From: Macrolepiota albuminosa
Taxonomy: Eukaryota; Basidiomycota; Agaricomycetes; Agaricales; Agaricaceae
Assembly (NCBI GenBank): GCA_027475525.1
Contig: JAMWFC010000029.1
Location: forward strand, 124,001-188,000
DNA: 64,000 nt
Direction: 5' to 3'
How positions within the stretch are numbered: position 1 is the first letter of the stretch; every line of letters starts with the position of its first letter. The position numbers were made by a program, and so were the translations under genes. The notes beneath the pieces were generated by a model. It ran no database searches, was not told the origin of the DNA, and worked only from the letters and a program-made list of their open reading frames with translations. Below are positions 52,124-63,843 of this stretch, piece by piece.

Positions 52124-53036
52124 GTTGGGGAGTCTGAGGAGGATTCAACGTGAGGATGGGCTAATTTATCCATTGGACCGTCGACATGGAGCATCAGTAT
52201 CAAACGGTTGTCTAACAGTCAAGCAAACGTGTAGCAGCATCTCTGTTCGATGCTAACAAATCTTCAGTGAGCAGAATATGATTGCATCCATGACTATACG
52301 AAATGTCTGTCATGCATTCTTCCTAGTATACGGTCTTGATGAACAAGCTGGTTGAACTTCTGCAGTAGAGAATTTCGTAGGATCTTACAGGTTTAATGAC
52401 GATAATACTCAGTTGGTCACAGATAATCACCTCCACGAATTTTCACGGTCGTCCACTTGGGTATCGTCCTCCTTGCAAAGCCGAATTGATATAATTGATA
52501 TAGAGCCCCTGGATTCCTTATTTATGTATGAGAGATGTGCGACGGGATGTGAGATTCAACGTGGTAAAGATAGGACTTGATCATGATGAACAAACGCCAT
52601 GCTTTTAGAACCATCAGCGACCTTCGAATGCAGGGGGAAATCTGTCATCTTTCCAATCAAATGAAGCCAGGAATGTTGATGATTGTTATGAATGATAAGT
52701 TCGTCGTGCAGAAAACGGCGAGACGTATGCGGATAATCCACAGCAATGGAGGGACAACCGTCAGTTGCGGGGCTATATACACTTCGGGCAAATTCTACCC
52801 TCCGAATCAGAAACAGGTCATGTGACTTAGAATCGCATGTCATATTTTTAAAGAGATTCTCTGCTATCTACTGAAGTGTATACCCACCTTAAGTAGTTCT
52901 GGAGAAACAAATAAGTTTTACATATTTTAATATTTCTACTGAAGCTCATACCTTTTCTGGAGAAACACACTCGTTTATAAGTCACATGACCTGTTCCTTC
53001 CCAAAAGGTCACTAATCCACTGACCATCTTGTCAAC
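52124..53036. other. Intergenic, no gene seen
   Basis: Shared upstream region of the protease (minus) and the coiled-coil gene (plus). An 82-codon frame at 52577 has no domain signal and is not called. There is a short local repeat, tacccaccttaagtagttctggagaaacaa / tctactgaagctcataccttttctggagaaacac, near 52870-52970. Confidence 0.5.
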
Positions 53037-53821
53037 ATGAGGCGAGCACAAAGTGTACGCAACTACCCTCGTCCATCTCTGGCGCTCTGTGCCGATGACT
53101 TGGGAATGCTTCGTGAGGCCGATGAGACAAATGAGGATGTTCTCCGCCGACAAGTGCTTGACAAAGACCGCGAGAACGACAAGGTGTGCGTCGTTCTCTT
53201 CTTGCCCGGTTTGTTATTTTGTAAGTAGCTAATGTAGAAGGACAGCTTCAAACGCAAATACAGGTTCTGCAGGCGCAACTCGCACAGCGGCCACCTTTGG
53301 AGTCTGTTCAACAGCTAGAAAAGGAATACAAGAACCTTGATCTGTTGCTGCAAGGAACACAACGAGAGAATGAACGATGCATGGCCGAGCTTGACAGGTG
53401 TGTTACCTATTCCTTGAGTTATCGTCAATCATTTTGTATGATGAAGGGTCCGGAAACGCGAGAAGATGCTCGAACAGGCACTGGCGCGGCTTGCGGGAGA
53501 GAATTGGCAGGTTCGTTGCTAGAATGATTCAATGTTTCTCTGATAAGGAGGTCTTTCCGCTAGTTGACACTCGATATCGCCCCTATTACGCACAGCACGC
53601 CAGCTTCATCAAGCCCCTCTATGGTACGACATCAAACACCGGCGGCTGCAAGCAGCGCAGAAAACGGAGATATGTCTGCGCGTGTGGAGCAGGTCCGCAT
53701 GCTGGTCCTTGGAATGGAGCAACGCCTTCAGATGAGGGAGGAGAAATTAATAAAGACCATAGAGAAGGCAGAAAGTGAAGCGAACAGGTTCGAAAAGCGG
53801 CATAAGGCGTTGGGTATATGA
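53037..53821 (+). CDS. Small coiled-coil protein, unrecognised
   Basis: Four exons, 53037-53183, 53246-53397, 53447-53510 and 53564-53821, consistent phases, 206 residues. Almost the whole protein is charged and helical: READETNEDVLRRQVLDKDR, QTQIQVLQAQLAQRPP, VQQLEKEYKNLDLLLQGTQR, KREKMLEQALARLAGENW. The C-terminal helix is EQVRMLVLGMEQRLQMREEK. A short Ser/Pro/Ala linker (HSTPASSSPSM) breaks the coil. No signal peptide or membrane segment. It may be a cytoskeletal or kinetochore adaptor by type alone; I do not recognise it. The splice model is well supported because the frames only join at these sites. Confidence 0.72.
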
Positions 53822-54643
53822 ACACTGGACGAGGTGCTCGTTGCACATCTTATACCCGGACGATACGATGTACGTTTTTGTGAGTGTACTGTTTCAATTT
53901 TTACTTCTCCAATTCAGGATATCTTGGCTTGAATGCAGTAAGTAGTCGTACATGCCCTTTATTTGAGTTCATCGCCTAACTTGGTTGTACTTTCTTTTGT
54001 CACTTTGACGCGTACTAGGTCGTGTGATCAACCAACTTTGTTATCCGGATCTCCTCATCTTTACACTCAATCCGCAATTAAGTACACGTAACCCAGAGCA
54101 TGTTAGGTCTCTAGCAATTCAATTCAACATGCAAAATTTCCACATAGAAAGTTTGTTTCTCTATTAAAATCCGTACAACGGAACTTTGTCGAGCCAAGCA
54201 CGTCACGATTTCCCATTAGCAGCCGGCCTTTCGTCTAACACCGACACCAAGACCAAGTCTCGAAAGATATGGTTTATACTGCTTCTACCTGGATTCAGTA
54301 CCGACCGGTTGTGTAGAGAGGATAGGTGTTTCCGCTCAGTCCTTTGATCATTCGTATGTCCTTGTTCCACGCGAGATGTGCAGGGAAGGCTTTTACCTTT
54401 GTGGTTACCAGTCCTTGTTAGTCAGAAGGCGGGCTGTACCTCCCCTACACTTACACTTTCCCTTTACTTTATTTTGATGGCTTCGCGTTGCATGCGGTGA
54501 TGTTCAGGTCATGTTTTTTCTTCGGTAAGATTCCATAATCACCATTATCATTGCTACCCGGTTTGTTAGTTGGATTGCTTACACTTACACTGTGGACCTT
54601 CACAAGTAGTAAGTATCACATTCTAGTCAACAAGAGAAATTGC
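53822..54643. other. Intergenic, no gene seen
   Basis: No coding frame of note, repeat or RNA gene recognised in 0.8 kb. Confidence 0.5.
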
Positions 54644-55740
54644 TTATGGTCTTGTTATCGCGGATACTTGGCTTCTTTTGTCCAATAAATAATCGTTCTG
54701 TTGTCGTATTGCTGGTAATAGCTGTTCCTTAATTTTCATGTCATAAATCATCCCAGTATATGTATAGAATAAGCGTACCATTTCTACAGTGTGACCTGGA
54801 TAGGCAGCAAAACTGGGATATGGAGTGCTCGCTTCGAGATACTGAACCAGGCTTATTAAGAAAAGGATCAGCAGAGACGAAAACATTATTCCAACATAGA
54901 TTGTGATTTTAACAGAAAGCCACATAGTGCTTGTCGCGAGGTGATTAAAAATGTGGATCATGCTCGCAGACTCGCAGGCGAGGATGCTCAAACCAAGCAG
55001 GGTGTTATCTTCGATTCGAATTCCATTTCTCAAGCGCTCTTGGAATTTGAAAGCCTAGATTTACAAACAGGCGGGGAAAGAGGCCCCAGAGTCTGACTAG
55101 AATTTTGGCTGTCCCAGTCAAACTAGATACTTAGACTCCTTACAAGTTGATATCAAATACGTAATGTACTAATAGACAACAGAAATAAAGTCAAGCAAAC
55201 AGATGAGAAAGTCTAACAAGAAAATTGATTCCGGCATACCAACAGCTAGGTCATTCACATATGCAAGAGTGTCATTGCGTTCAAAACCACGAAAGCGACC
55301 GAGTAATATCTCAACATCTATCTGTATCTTGATTGTGGCGAGCCCAGCCCGACGTAGCGAGTCAAAGTCATGTACTGAACGTGCTAGAATACCATATTTG
55401 TGAAGAGCTCCGAGTGATCGCGACGAGACGGTCCGACGGCCGAAATACTCAAGTGATTTTATTCAAGGTGCTATCATGCTTAAACGACTCGGAGACACCC
55501 CATACCCCTTCATGTCACATCATATCGCTTCTCTGGATAAATTTGTTAACGCCATCGAGATATATCTACCTAGATCTACGAACGGCACAAAGCCCATAGC
55601 ATGCAAACCGTTTATAGATCTCTCATTTCCCCCCGGAAAATTACTGATGACTCGAGGGGCGACCGTAATGGTTGTCTCTATAATGAAGTACTTGCGTTTC
55701 TGGGTCAACCAGGGTCATGGATGTACTACATCCCCTCTAT
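54644..55740 (-). CDS. Doubtful multi-exon gene, membrane-type C-terminus
   Basis: On the minus strand three open stretches look coding: 55708-55560 (IIETTITVAPRVISNFPGG), 55445-55240 (ALHKYGILARSVHDFDSLRR, then KIQIDVEILLGRFRGFERND, ending near a GTATGC donor) and 55054-54644 after a TAG acceptor. The last has hydrophobic stretches (ITIYVGIMFSSLLILFLISL) and ends LDKRSQVSAITRP. I could not find exon joins that keep all phases, so the model is incomplete or the gene is decayed. Not recognised. Confidence 0.4.
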
Positions 55741-56051
55741 AGCTTGTGATGCTCCTGAAAAGTCTGTCAAAGCGCAACACATACCGCATCTATTCAGCGT
55801 GTCCATCTCTCGCTGCTTTCCTCTGCTCTGCTTCCCTGACGACATTATGCCATCCAGTACATTGGTACTTTCATTGCTTTTTCTGGATGTCCTTCGGCAG
55901 ATACGGCATTGACGACTTGTTATAAGAATCGGCTGTTCTTTGAATATCGACACTCTTGTGGGTCTGTTACTTCAGGCTTACATTCTTCTCTTGTCCTACA
56001 TAAGAACCTGATAGCACCTCTTTAAAAACCCATTCCCATCTTTTCCTTCAA

Positions 56052-58341
56052 ATGCCGTTATTTCAAGACGAGCAATATGCTGAAGAAACGACCCCTCTTC
56101 TCGGAGAATGCGACAGTGATGGATTGACCTTCAAGGCGGAGTCGACGTCGAGTCGTGAGATGTTTTGGGAAGAGCTACGAATGCTTCCTCAATATGTGTG
56201 GCCTGTACTCGGGTTCCTATATTTCTTCCTTCTTTTGTCGTCGACATTGATCATTTCTATGGATATATATAATAGGGCACAGTGGCTGGAACATGGTATG
56301 ATTGCTGTAAACTTGATCTCAATAGGTCACTTGTCAACGACTGCCCTCGCTGCCGTCAGCCTCGGCACAATGACAGCAAACGTCACTGGCACTAGTGTGC
56401 TCCAGGGGCTCGCCAGTGGACTCGATACTGTCCTTCCAGCAGCTTTCACATCTCCCCAACCTCAGCTTGTCGGTCTATGGGCACAGCGCATGGGTACTTT
56501 TGCCGTTCTGATACTTTATCAATCGCCTAACGATGTTGTTCAGGCGTTATCATGATTTGTGCGCTTGTTGTGTGTTATCAACCCAAATTGAAATCAATCT
56601 TTATGCTGACAGAGCCTCACGTAGCCGATATTTCTAATCTGGCACAACATCGAAGTGATATTTGTGGCATTGCGACAGGATCGAGAGGTGTCTCGCATTG
56701 CGGCATTATACTTACGCTGGTTATCGCCAGGTTTACCCGGTTTGCACCATATCTGGTCTACATTTGTATTTGACTTGATTGTTGGTCTATGTCACAGCAT
56801 TGACGTTCAACATCATCAGTCGGTGTGTTTCGCAGCTCCTTTCAGGTTTAAAGTCGCAGTCACACCCATTATATAGTCGTTACTTTCAATCTCAACGTGT
56901 GTTCAATTTTTCCCTAGAAAATCCTGCAAGTAATTCTTCGCAATTAGGATTGATGTCTATTCAGCCAAAAATAATCCTGTACGTGGCCCCGATCAATTGT
57001 CTGGTAAACTACATTCTAGGTCAGTATAATCAGCGGTATTGGCGGTTCCTTGTCCAATAAACCTTAGTTTGGGGTCCTAAACCGATCCGGCTGGGCTTCA
57101 TCGGCGCTCCTATAGCCACTGTAACATCATACTACCTTATCTCACTAGCGTCATTCATATACGGCCGATATTTGGTCCCTACAACTGCTTGGCATCCCTT
57201 TTCCAGAAAAATTTTCCAACATCTGGGCATCCTTATGCACCTTGGTTTTTCCGGTGTTGGTATGCCAAATGGCCATTTCAATCGCATCTATGTTTAACTA
57301 TCTTTTGCCTCCAGCACAGGTGGCATCCGTATGGTGGGCCTGGGAATGTGTTGCATTGGCTACATCCTAGTAATTCTATCCGATTGCTCATCCGAACCTT
57401 CTCTTGATGCTCCTTGTCCAAAGCTTGGGTCCAACCGCTCTTGCCTGCCAATCAATCTTGATATCGTCATCTGGAATTACTTTCCAAGTTTTCTCCTCAA
57501 ATGCGAGTGCTGCCACGATTCGGTGAGTGAAAATGTGTCCTCTGCAGCCTTTTTCACGTCCTTCCTCATAGCTTAGGGAATTTACTCGGTGAGAAGAATG
57601 CGATTCGTGCAAGTGCTGCAAGTAGTGCAGGGATGACAACAGCAATGATATTTGCAACAATCACAAGGTACAGGATCCTTTGGTAATTCAGAAGCTCTAG
57701 GAGTGAAGTATATATAACTATGATAGTATTGGACTCCTCCTGACTCGACATACATTGCCAAAGTTGTATAGTAATGACCCAGGTGATCTTTCATTTTGAA
57801 CAGTTCAATAGAAGCTTAACATGGTGCTTACAGCTGTTTCCACCCTTGTTTCATCGGTTATTCCAATAATTGCATTACACCAATTTTCCACTGCCCTTGT
57901 ACAAATGGGCATTGGTCTTCTCCGAGTCCGAGGGAAACAGGTATATGCACATCTCCATCAGAGCCAAAAGTACTGACTGAAATCTGCTCAGTTTATTGGT
58001 GCGATGATGAACATTAGGTAAGACATTCAAAGGAACTATGAAGTGACTAAGGGACTTCATATATACCTAGCGGGTATTTCATCCTTGGTAAGAAATGTCT
58101 CTCAGTTTTTAGACAAATTTTATTCAGGACATTTGCAGGCATTCCAACAGGAATATGGCTTGCATTTCAATGCAATTTTGGTCTTTCTGGATTGTGGATT
58201 GGGTTGACAATCGGGTTGACATTAAACAGTGTGGGCCTGATCTTCTTCTGGCTGAGGATTAATTGGAGTGAGGAGGTACTCAGAGTGGTAAAACGCAATT
58301 CCCAAGAAGATCAGAATCAGGGAATGGCTACAAAAGTGTAA
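56052..58341 (+). CDS. MATE family multidrug/toxic-compound extrusion transporter
   Basis: Sixteen exons: 56052-56212, 56276-56493, 56544-56569, 56625-56739, 56798-56822, 56877-56896, 56948-57019, 57068-57259, 57315-57369, 57424-57522, 57572-57667, 57727-57782, 57834-57940, 57992-58017, 58071-58087 and 58139-58341. Together 495 residues with phases that close. After an acidic N-terminus the usual 12-helix MatE pattern is visible: VWPVLGAQWLEHGMIAVNLI, GHLSTTALAAVSLGTMTANV, LQGLASGLDTVLPAAF, LYLRWLSPGLPALTFNIISR, LGFIGAPIATVTSYYLISLA, VWWAWECVALATSYLGPTAL, LGNLLGEKNAIRASAA and LLRVRGKQFIGAMMN. Members export organic cations or drugs using H+ or Na+ gradients at the plasma or vacuolar membrane. 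Exons as short as 17-26 bases hide the gene from simple ORF searches. It looks intact. Confidence 0.92.
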
Positions 58342-58798
58342 AACTAGTTTTGTAAGAGTAACTTTTAGAGGCTATGTTTTAGACGAAGTACTGATAAACA
58401 ACTGTATTGTTGATCTAGCTACTTGTTTTAGACAAAGTACTGGTATTTTAGTAAGTATAGTTCTAGTAATAATAGAGACAGAAAACATACCTCAGTCAGT
58501 GGATAAATGACTGAGGTATTTGCTCTTCCACTTCTGATCCATATCCCAACAAACTGTACAGTTTTTTTTCTCCTTCTATCAATTCCCTCTGTGACATGTG
58601 CCTTATAAGGAGACACTCTGAGATGGAAAGTCAAGCAGATGCCTCAACCACTTAAGCTCACCATCAAGGGGAGCAAGTGTCAAGTGGGCACAGTGGCAAG
58701 AAGCTGGCAGGCAAAAAGATAGGCTGCCAACAAGGGGCAGAGCCAGAGGACAAAAGCAGAGGGCAAGGTTGTCACTGAGGAGCTTACAGTCATGCTAG
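58342..58798. other. Intergenic / decayed repeat DNA with a 12-bp hairpin
   Basis: Contains a perfect hairpin, ATACCTCAGTCA (58487-58498) and TGACTGAGGTAT (58508-58519), with a 9-base loop. From about 58650 the plus strand has a readable stretch starting MPQPLKLTIKGSKCQVGTV, soon stopped. No intact gene. Confidence 0.5.
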
Positions 58799-59180
58799 TG
58801 TAGGCTTAGAAGTGATGCTATTGCCAAGACTGGGAATGTTCTATCTACCAGTCCTACTTACAGTATATACTACATTGGACACACTATAACTATGATGTAC
58901 TGGCTAATAGGGCTGGTATGTACTAAGCACTAATGTAGCGTAGTCCGCTATGTGGTGTTGGCCACATAGCTTTACTTACTGTAGTAGATATTATATTATA
59001 CTTATTATAATATAATATTAATATTAATTACTTTATTATATCTAGTTACATGTGCTGCTTACTAAGCAGCTTACTTTTTGTTGTACACTACATCATCAAT
59101 AGACCGGTCTGGTCTGATTCATTGTGGTGTGCATACTAAGCTCTTTCAAACCTGTAACTTCATTACATTTTTTTGAATCC
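58799..59180. mobile_element. Candidate small insertion with hairpins
   Basis: Flanked by imperfect repeats GTCATGCTAG (58789-58798) and GTCAGCTAG (59181-59189). Holds two perfect hairpins, GCTATGTGG/CCACATAGC (58947-58955, 58962-58970) and GCTGCTTA-C-TAAGCAGC (59054-59070), and a very AT-rich palindromic stretch near 58990-59030. No frame. The type of element is not clear. Confidence 0.4.
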
Positions 59181-59250
59181 GTCAGCTAGGATCTATTGCC
59201 TAGCACCCGACGTCAGTTGCTGAGTTTGTTGACAGAACTCTATCAGCTTC

Positions 59251-60625
59251 TTGAGCTTCTTGCACAGCCACACCATGCAAATTTTAAACAGGGAATCAAT
59301 GAGTAATCCCATATCTGCAGTGTCCACTGATGGCAGGCGGAATGCCCACGACCTACGGGGAGACCCAGCAGACACCCAGGACACATCAGCGTCCAATGCG
59401 GGTCAGGCAAAACCCAAGGCTCAAGACCGAGGTCAGAGCACTAACCTGCCCGGGAATGAAAGCGAGGCCCGGAGAACTGAAAGCTCACAGCAGGACGGTC
59501 AGCAACGTCTCTAGGACAAGATGCCAGGGGGATTAACTCCCCCAGTTACGCAGCTGCCAACTAGCTTCAAAAGGGCCCCCTGAGGACGGCCAACAGTCAA
59601 CAGGCGCCTATGGCGTCTCAGGAGACACCGAGTTGGCGGTACGGACTGGGAGAGCTATCCCTCCGAGCTGGAGTAGTGGGACCAGGCGGTCCGCAGCAGG
59701 CTCACTGCCCTCTAAGATAGTGGAAGCCCGCATAGAAGAGGTACCGGATGAGGCTGCAAGTCCTGAAGTAGCCTGCATGGAAAGCCGATTCCCACACATG
59801 CCAGCAGTGGAGGAAGCTCTGGAGGTTGTAGAGCTTCCAGAGGAGGTGATTGAGTCGTCAAGTTACGACGACGCCAGAGCAGAGGAGCAGCAGCTGAAAA
59901 CCACGTACACCGTGCAATTGCAGATGTTCTGGGATTTGCACCCAGAGGTAATGAAATACACCACCCAAGCGTGACTCGAGCGCTACGCGTCAGCACATAT
60001 AGTAGCACTTAGGCGACAAGGGCACAAAGTGCCCAATGTATTCAGTACAAAATATACTGATTTGATGGTGAGAGTGCTCACTATGGAGCTGCAAATGTAT
60101 GTGCAGCGGAAGGCCACAAGGCAATCGGGGGCATTGACCCCCTGGAGCCACACTTCCAAGGAATGCTCGGCACGTCACAATCAAGACGTTGGAATCAAGC
60201 TAGTGGAGGCACTAGCACGGGCACAGGAAGTGCCCGAAGTAAAACCGGTGAGTACTTTCTATACTCCAGCAGGACAAGGGTGGCATGAGGAGCCCTCACA
60301 CATGCATAACCAAGACCTTAGGACAGATATGTCAGGACCGGATGGGCACGATAGTACCGTGCTCAAGGTGGAGAGCGAGGCATCTGTGATGCCGCATGTG
60401 CCCATGGCGGAAACGTTGAGTGACAGAGTCGCGTATCAACATATGTGCAATGGCGACCTCAGGACTAAGGGACAGTCCCTTATCAACAATCAGGGCATTG
60501 TATTCAAGGGCACTAAGCCCATTGACAAGATGCGTCGTCAATTTGTCATGCAGGGCCAGGAGAATCAAGCTTCTCCCGTTCCAGGGCGGCGCAACGATCA
60601 TGATCAAGGAGACTTCCTCGATTGA
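59251..60625 (+). pseudogene. Decayed ORFs of an unrecognised repeat (possibly Gag-like)
   Basis: Three open pieces on the plus strand: 59251-59514, 59633-59974 (EEVPDEAASPEVACMESRF, then VEELPEEVIESSSYDDARAE-type acidic sequence) and 60029-60625 (LMVRVLTMELQMYVQRKATR). They are polar, low in hydrophobic residues and broken by frameshifts. The style is that of a Gag-like region of an LTR element, but no zinc knuckle or protease is seen. Not recognised. It is cut at 60660 by the LTR element that follows. Confidence 0.35.
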
Positions 60626-60659
60626 GATGGTGCCACGAGACGTGATGCCCCTGATAATG

Positions 60660-60911
60660 TGTAAGAGAAATTACTGGCTTACTCACACAAGACACAGAAT
60701 CTGCCAAATCGGTAGAGTTCTCTGTACGTAGTGTAAGTAAAAAAGTATCTACCCAAATACGAGTAAATACAGTATAATTTATAGGTAAATTAATTGGGGA
60801 AATAATTACTACTGTAATTATTTCCTCTAATACGATATGCTTCCCACACCCCTAAGGGTGCGGTTGTGGTAAAATAATGAATAGGGACCTTGAAGAGGTC
60901 CCCCTGTTACA
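60660..60911 (-). repeat. 3' LTR of the right-edge element
   Basis: 252 bases with TG...CA ends (TGTAAGAG...CTGTTACA on the plus strand). Contains a hairpin gggaccttgaagaggtccc near 60885. Confidence 0.65.
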
Positions 60912-61379
60912 CACCCCTCTTCAGACCATTGTACAGTCTGCAATGCTTGACTCTGTGGCCAACAATATCAATCCATAGTGGGTGCGATAGGCGACGCAAT
61001 TGGCCCCGGTGGACTAGACGGGTAGTCCTCCAGCTGGGGGGACTGCATGTGCTCATCGACTAATGGTGGCCTTGAGGGCGGCTCCGAAGCCAGTGGTCGT
61101 GCCAGCACGTCGGACTCCCATGCTGGACCAGCGCCTGCAGTCAGACAACTTGTAGGCAGGGGCCCATGTTGCTCCTGCCGCTTTCATAGATGATGCACGT
61201 TGGGGTCTGACCCAATGTAGTAGTGCAGCCCATGGTTGGCGTAAAACCAGCGCTGCTCATCCTCCTCTTTTGCCAATAATACCTGAAGGCGGTGAATGTC
61301 TTTGGTGGTTGGTGTTCTCCAACCATCCCAGTCCGGTATAGCAGCCGGTACCCCATAACAATGCATTCAGACATGACGC

Positions 61380-62955
61380 TTATTATCAACATGAACGTAT
61401 TGCGGCATGGCCGGACTAGGATAGAAAAATTGGTGGGTGTTCAAGGAACACCACTCCATACGTATACGCATGGTCAGCCCACTCCAGGGGGATGCGGTTG
61501 TGAAGCATCACCCGCATCACGTCATATTCCGTAATGTTGCTCGCTGCCTCATCTGGGAAGATGGGCGTCATGATGGACACAATATTCTAAGGAGCTGGGA
61601 CAAACAGATCGTTGGGATGAGCCGCATTAAAGTCTTGTACCGCCTCATGGTACAATCCTGGCTAGGCCAACACCAGCGCCATTTGCCAGGCAAACGACGA
61701 GCGAGCCTTGCCCTGGGGGGACAAGGACCTAATCAGGGCATGGCCAAAAATGGTCCTCCAGTGCATACAATATGCGGTGTCAAATGCGATCCCAGGGATG
61801 GCATTAGGCATGCCGGGGCACCCAAAGTACAGTGCATTCTGGGCCCATTTCTCCAGGTCCAGCATCTTCTCAATCTGCTCAAAGCTGACGCCTGCAAGCG
61901 TCGTGTTTTGATGGCTCCCCCACTCCTTTGTGCGCACTATCCTGTCCGGGACAGGGAGGGACATCATCCTCATCACCGCCGATCATGCCTCAAATGAGGG
62001 GTCCACCTGGCTGTAGTCGCTATGGTTCAAGACCAGCTTCATGGTCTTGTCGCGTGCGCTGACGTTGCAGGCATTGCTCACACGTCGGAACTCTCGATAC
62101 AAGTGATAACCGGCGATCCTGTTGTTGGCTGGCGCATACCGATTACAAACTAGTTCCACCAGCTTGCATAGTTGGAGGGGATTTATGGGGAACCCTCTAG
62201 GCATGACCTTACTGAGGACTCCCTTTGTGCCACCATACCCGCTCACATGGCTCGACTTGTGGGCATAGGCATGTCGAGCCTCTGTTCCCACATACACGGT
62301 ATTATTTGCGGACGAATAATAAAAATGTCGGTCCAACCCTCCATTGAAGAAGGAGTTAAGGCGTTCCACTGTGTGGTCTGCAAATATTCAAACACTGAGG
62401 CTCGGGGGGATAATTCCCGTAGCTTTCTTGGCTCGTCTCTGCTTGTTCTGCTCAAACTCAGCCTGTTCGTTCTTCCTCTGCTTATTCTTCTTCATATTGC
62501 GAGCAACCCGCACTCCCCGCTCATGCTTCGACTCCTTCTCGTCAGGAGTGGCCTCATTCGAGCTGATATAGTTCGCATTCTTGTCTTCACTATTCCCGTG
62601 GGGATAGGCTACCTACCTTTGCTTCTCCTGCAACAACCATGGGTGCACCTAAAGGCACCACATTCTCTGCCTCATTCTTCGTTCGAGGGTCGGCGTCCAG
62701 CCACTTCTCCGGGTAGTTTTCCGCTGGCGGTTCATACTCTACCGGGGGCTGGAACCTCAAAACTCCTCCTGGCGCTCCTTGTGGCACATCTGCTGCAAAT
62801 GTCACCATTTGCACCAAAAATTCATCCACCTGCTTCACTGCCCTCTCTTTCCTCTTCGGCGCTTGCGTTGAAGATATCGCACTCCTCACCGACCCTTGTC
62901 TGGACAACTCCAACGACGTTGACAGCCCACTCTCTCTCTTGATCCGCTGCTCCAA
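61380..62955 (-). pseudogene. Decayed ORF of the right-edge LTR element
   Basis: On the minus strand, pieces at 62955-62590, 62369-61983 and 61976-61662, with a continuation to about 61380, read as one protein broken by stops: VERLNSFFNGGLDRHFYYSS, GFPINPLQLCKLVELVCNRY, MLDLEKWAQNALYFGCPGMP and WRTIFGHALIRSLSPQGKAR. The stops lie at about 62394 (TGA), 61983 (TGA), 61660 (TAG), 61588 (TAG) and 61422 (TAG). Each could come from CGA or CAG by one C-to-T change. Not a domain I can name; a Gag-type protein of an LTR element is the likely origin. Confidence 0.5.
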
Positions 62956-63012
62956 CGGCAGTACCTCCGTTACTCTACCTTTGCGAGGTCGAGCGCTATC
63001 CTCCGCCCGGGG

Positions 63013-63843
63013 TCAATCTGCCTGAGTTCTCTTTGGTTCTGATTCCAGGGCAGATTTAGGCGTGGCTGCCCAATGTTTCAGCGCCTTGTTAAAGGTTGCA
63101 ATGGTATTATGCTGCCGCTCTTGCAGCAGCGCTATCTTGTCTAACAGCCCAGTGACCACTACTTGGGCCACTGTATCTTGAAGAAACTCAGTCTCAGGTG
63201 GCACACAATGACCCACCTGTAACAATCGTCTCCACAACGCCTCTGCGTGTGGCTCATCACGCCACTGATCCCTTTCTGGCATCCGTTCCTTCCCTTTTCC
63301 TTTATCCTGAGTTGTCTCCCGCTCGGGAGACCGCTGCCTTGTCTCTTGACACGACCCTTCCGGTGGGCCTCGTCTGCTTGACCTCTCCTGGGGGGATCCC
63401 TGAGGTACCTCTCTATTGTATTGCACCTTATGTTGTCCTTCTACCGGAGGCGAACTTTCTTCTCTCGGTCTACTCGCTCTTGCTTCCCCATCAACCTCCA
63501 TAGGCTGATGACTTCCTCCACTCTGCGTCTGGGCTTGTGCTATTCCTCCCATTTGCTGCCAGGGCTGCAACAGCGGCATCATTGCTCCCTGGGGCATCAT
63601 CATTCCCCAGTTCAGTCCTGCCCCTGCCGCCTGCTGACCCATGGGTACTGGCATTGGCATAAAGAACATGGGCATCTGCCCCTGCCCATGACCCTGCTGC
63701 GCCTGAGGGTACGCAAAGAAACTCCCCATACCCCCTTGCTGCTGCGGCATTTGCTGTTGTTCTCTCAATTCTCCCCCACCACCAGAGCTCCATGAGCTCT
63801 GGTTATCTCTCGAATAGCGTTGGTCCTGGTGCAACAAAGACAT
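63013..63843 (-). CDS. Gln/Met/Pro-rich Gag-like ORF of the right-edge element
   Basis: 276 residues from the ATG at 63843 (MSLLHQDQRYSRDNQSS). The first half is low-complexity, rich in Gln, Gly, Met and Pro (QQQMPQQQGGMGSFFAYPQA). The middle is charged (ERETTQDKGKGKERMPERDQ). The end is helical (LLDKIALLQERQHNTIATFN). No catalytic motif or zinc knuckle. Its frame closes at 63013, and the coding-like sequence resumes at 62955 in the same direction, so the stop may be a recent break in one longer ORF. Prion-like composition at the N-terminus is notable but unproven as a function. Confidence 0.5.
   Translation of the reverse strand: MSLLHQDQRYSRDNQSSWSSGGGGELREQQQMPQQQGGMGSFFAYPQAQQGHGQGQMPMFFMPMPVPMGQQAAGAGLNWGMMMPQGAMMPLLQPWQQMGGIAQAQTQSGGSHQPMEVDGEARASRPREESSPPVEGQHKVQYNREVPQGSPQERSSRRGPPEGSCQETRQRSPERETTQDKGKGKERMPERDQWRDEPHAEALWRRLLQVGHCVPPETEFLQDTVAQVVVTGLLDKIALLQERQHNTIATFNKALKHWAATPKSALESEPKRTQAD

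Noticed and set aside
52577..52825. 82-codon Met-rich ORF upstream of the coiled-coil gene
   Set aside because: Composition does not suggest a protein; it overlaps a similar frame on the other strand.
55601..55912. 103-codon plus-strand ORF near 55.7 kb
   Set aside because: Better protein-like sequence lies on the minus strand over the same region; no domain on the plus strand.
56052..58341. MATE gene as a pseudogene because the frame is scattered
   Set aside because: Hand splicing gives sixteen exons with consistent phases and standard GT-AG sites, so the gene appears intact.
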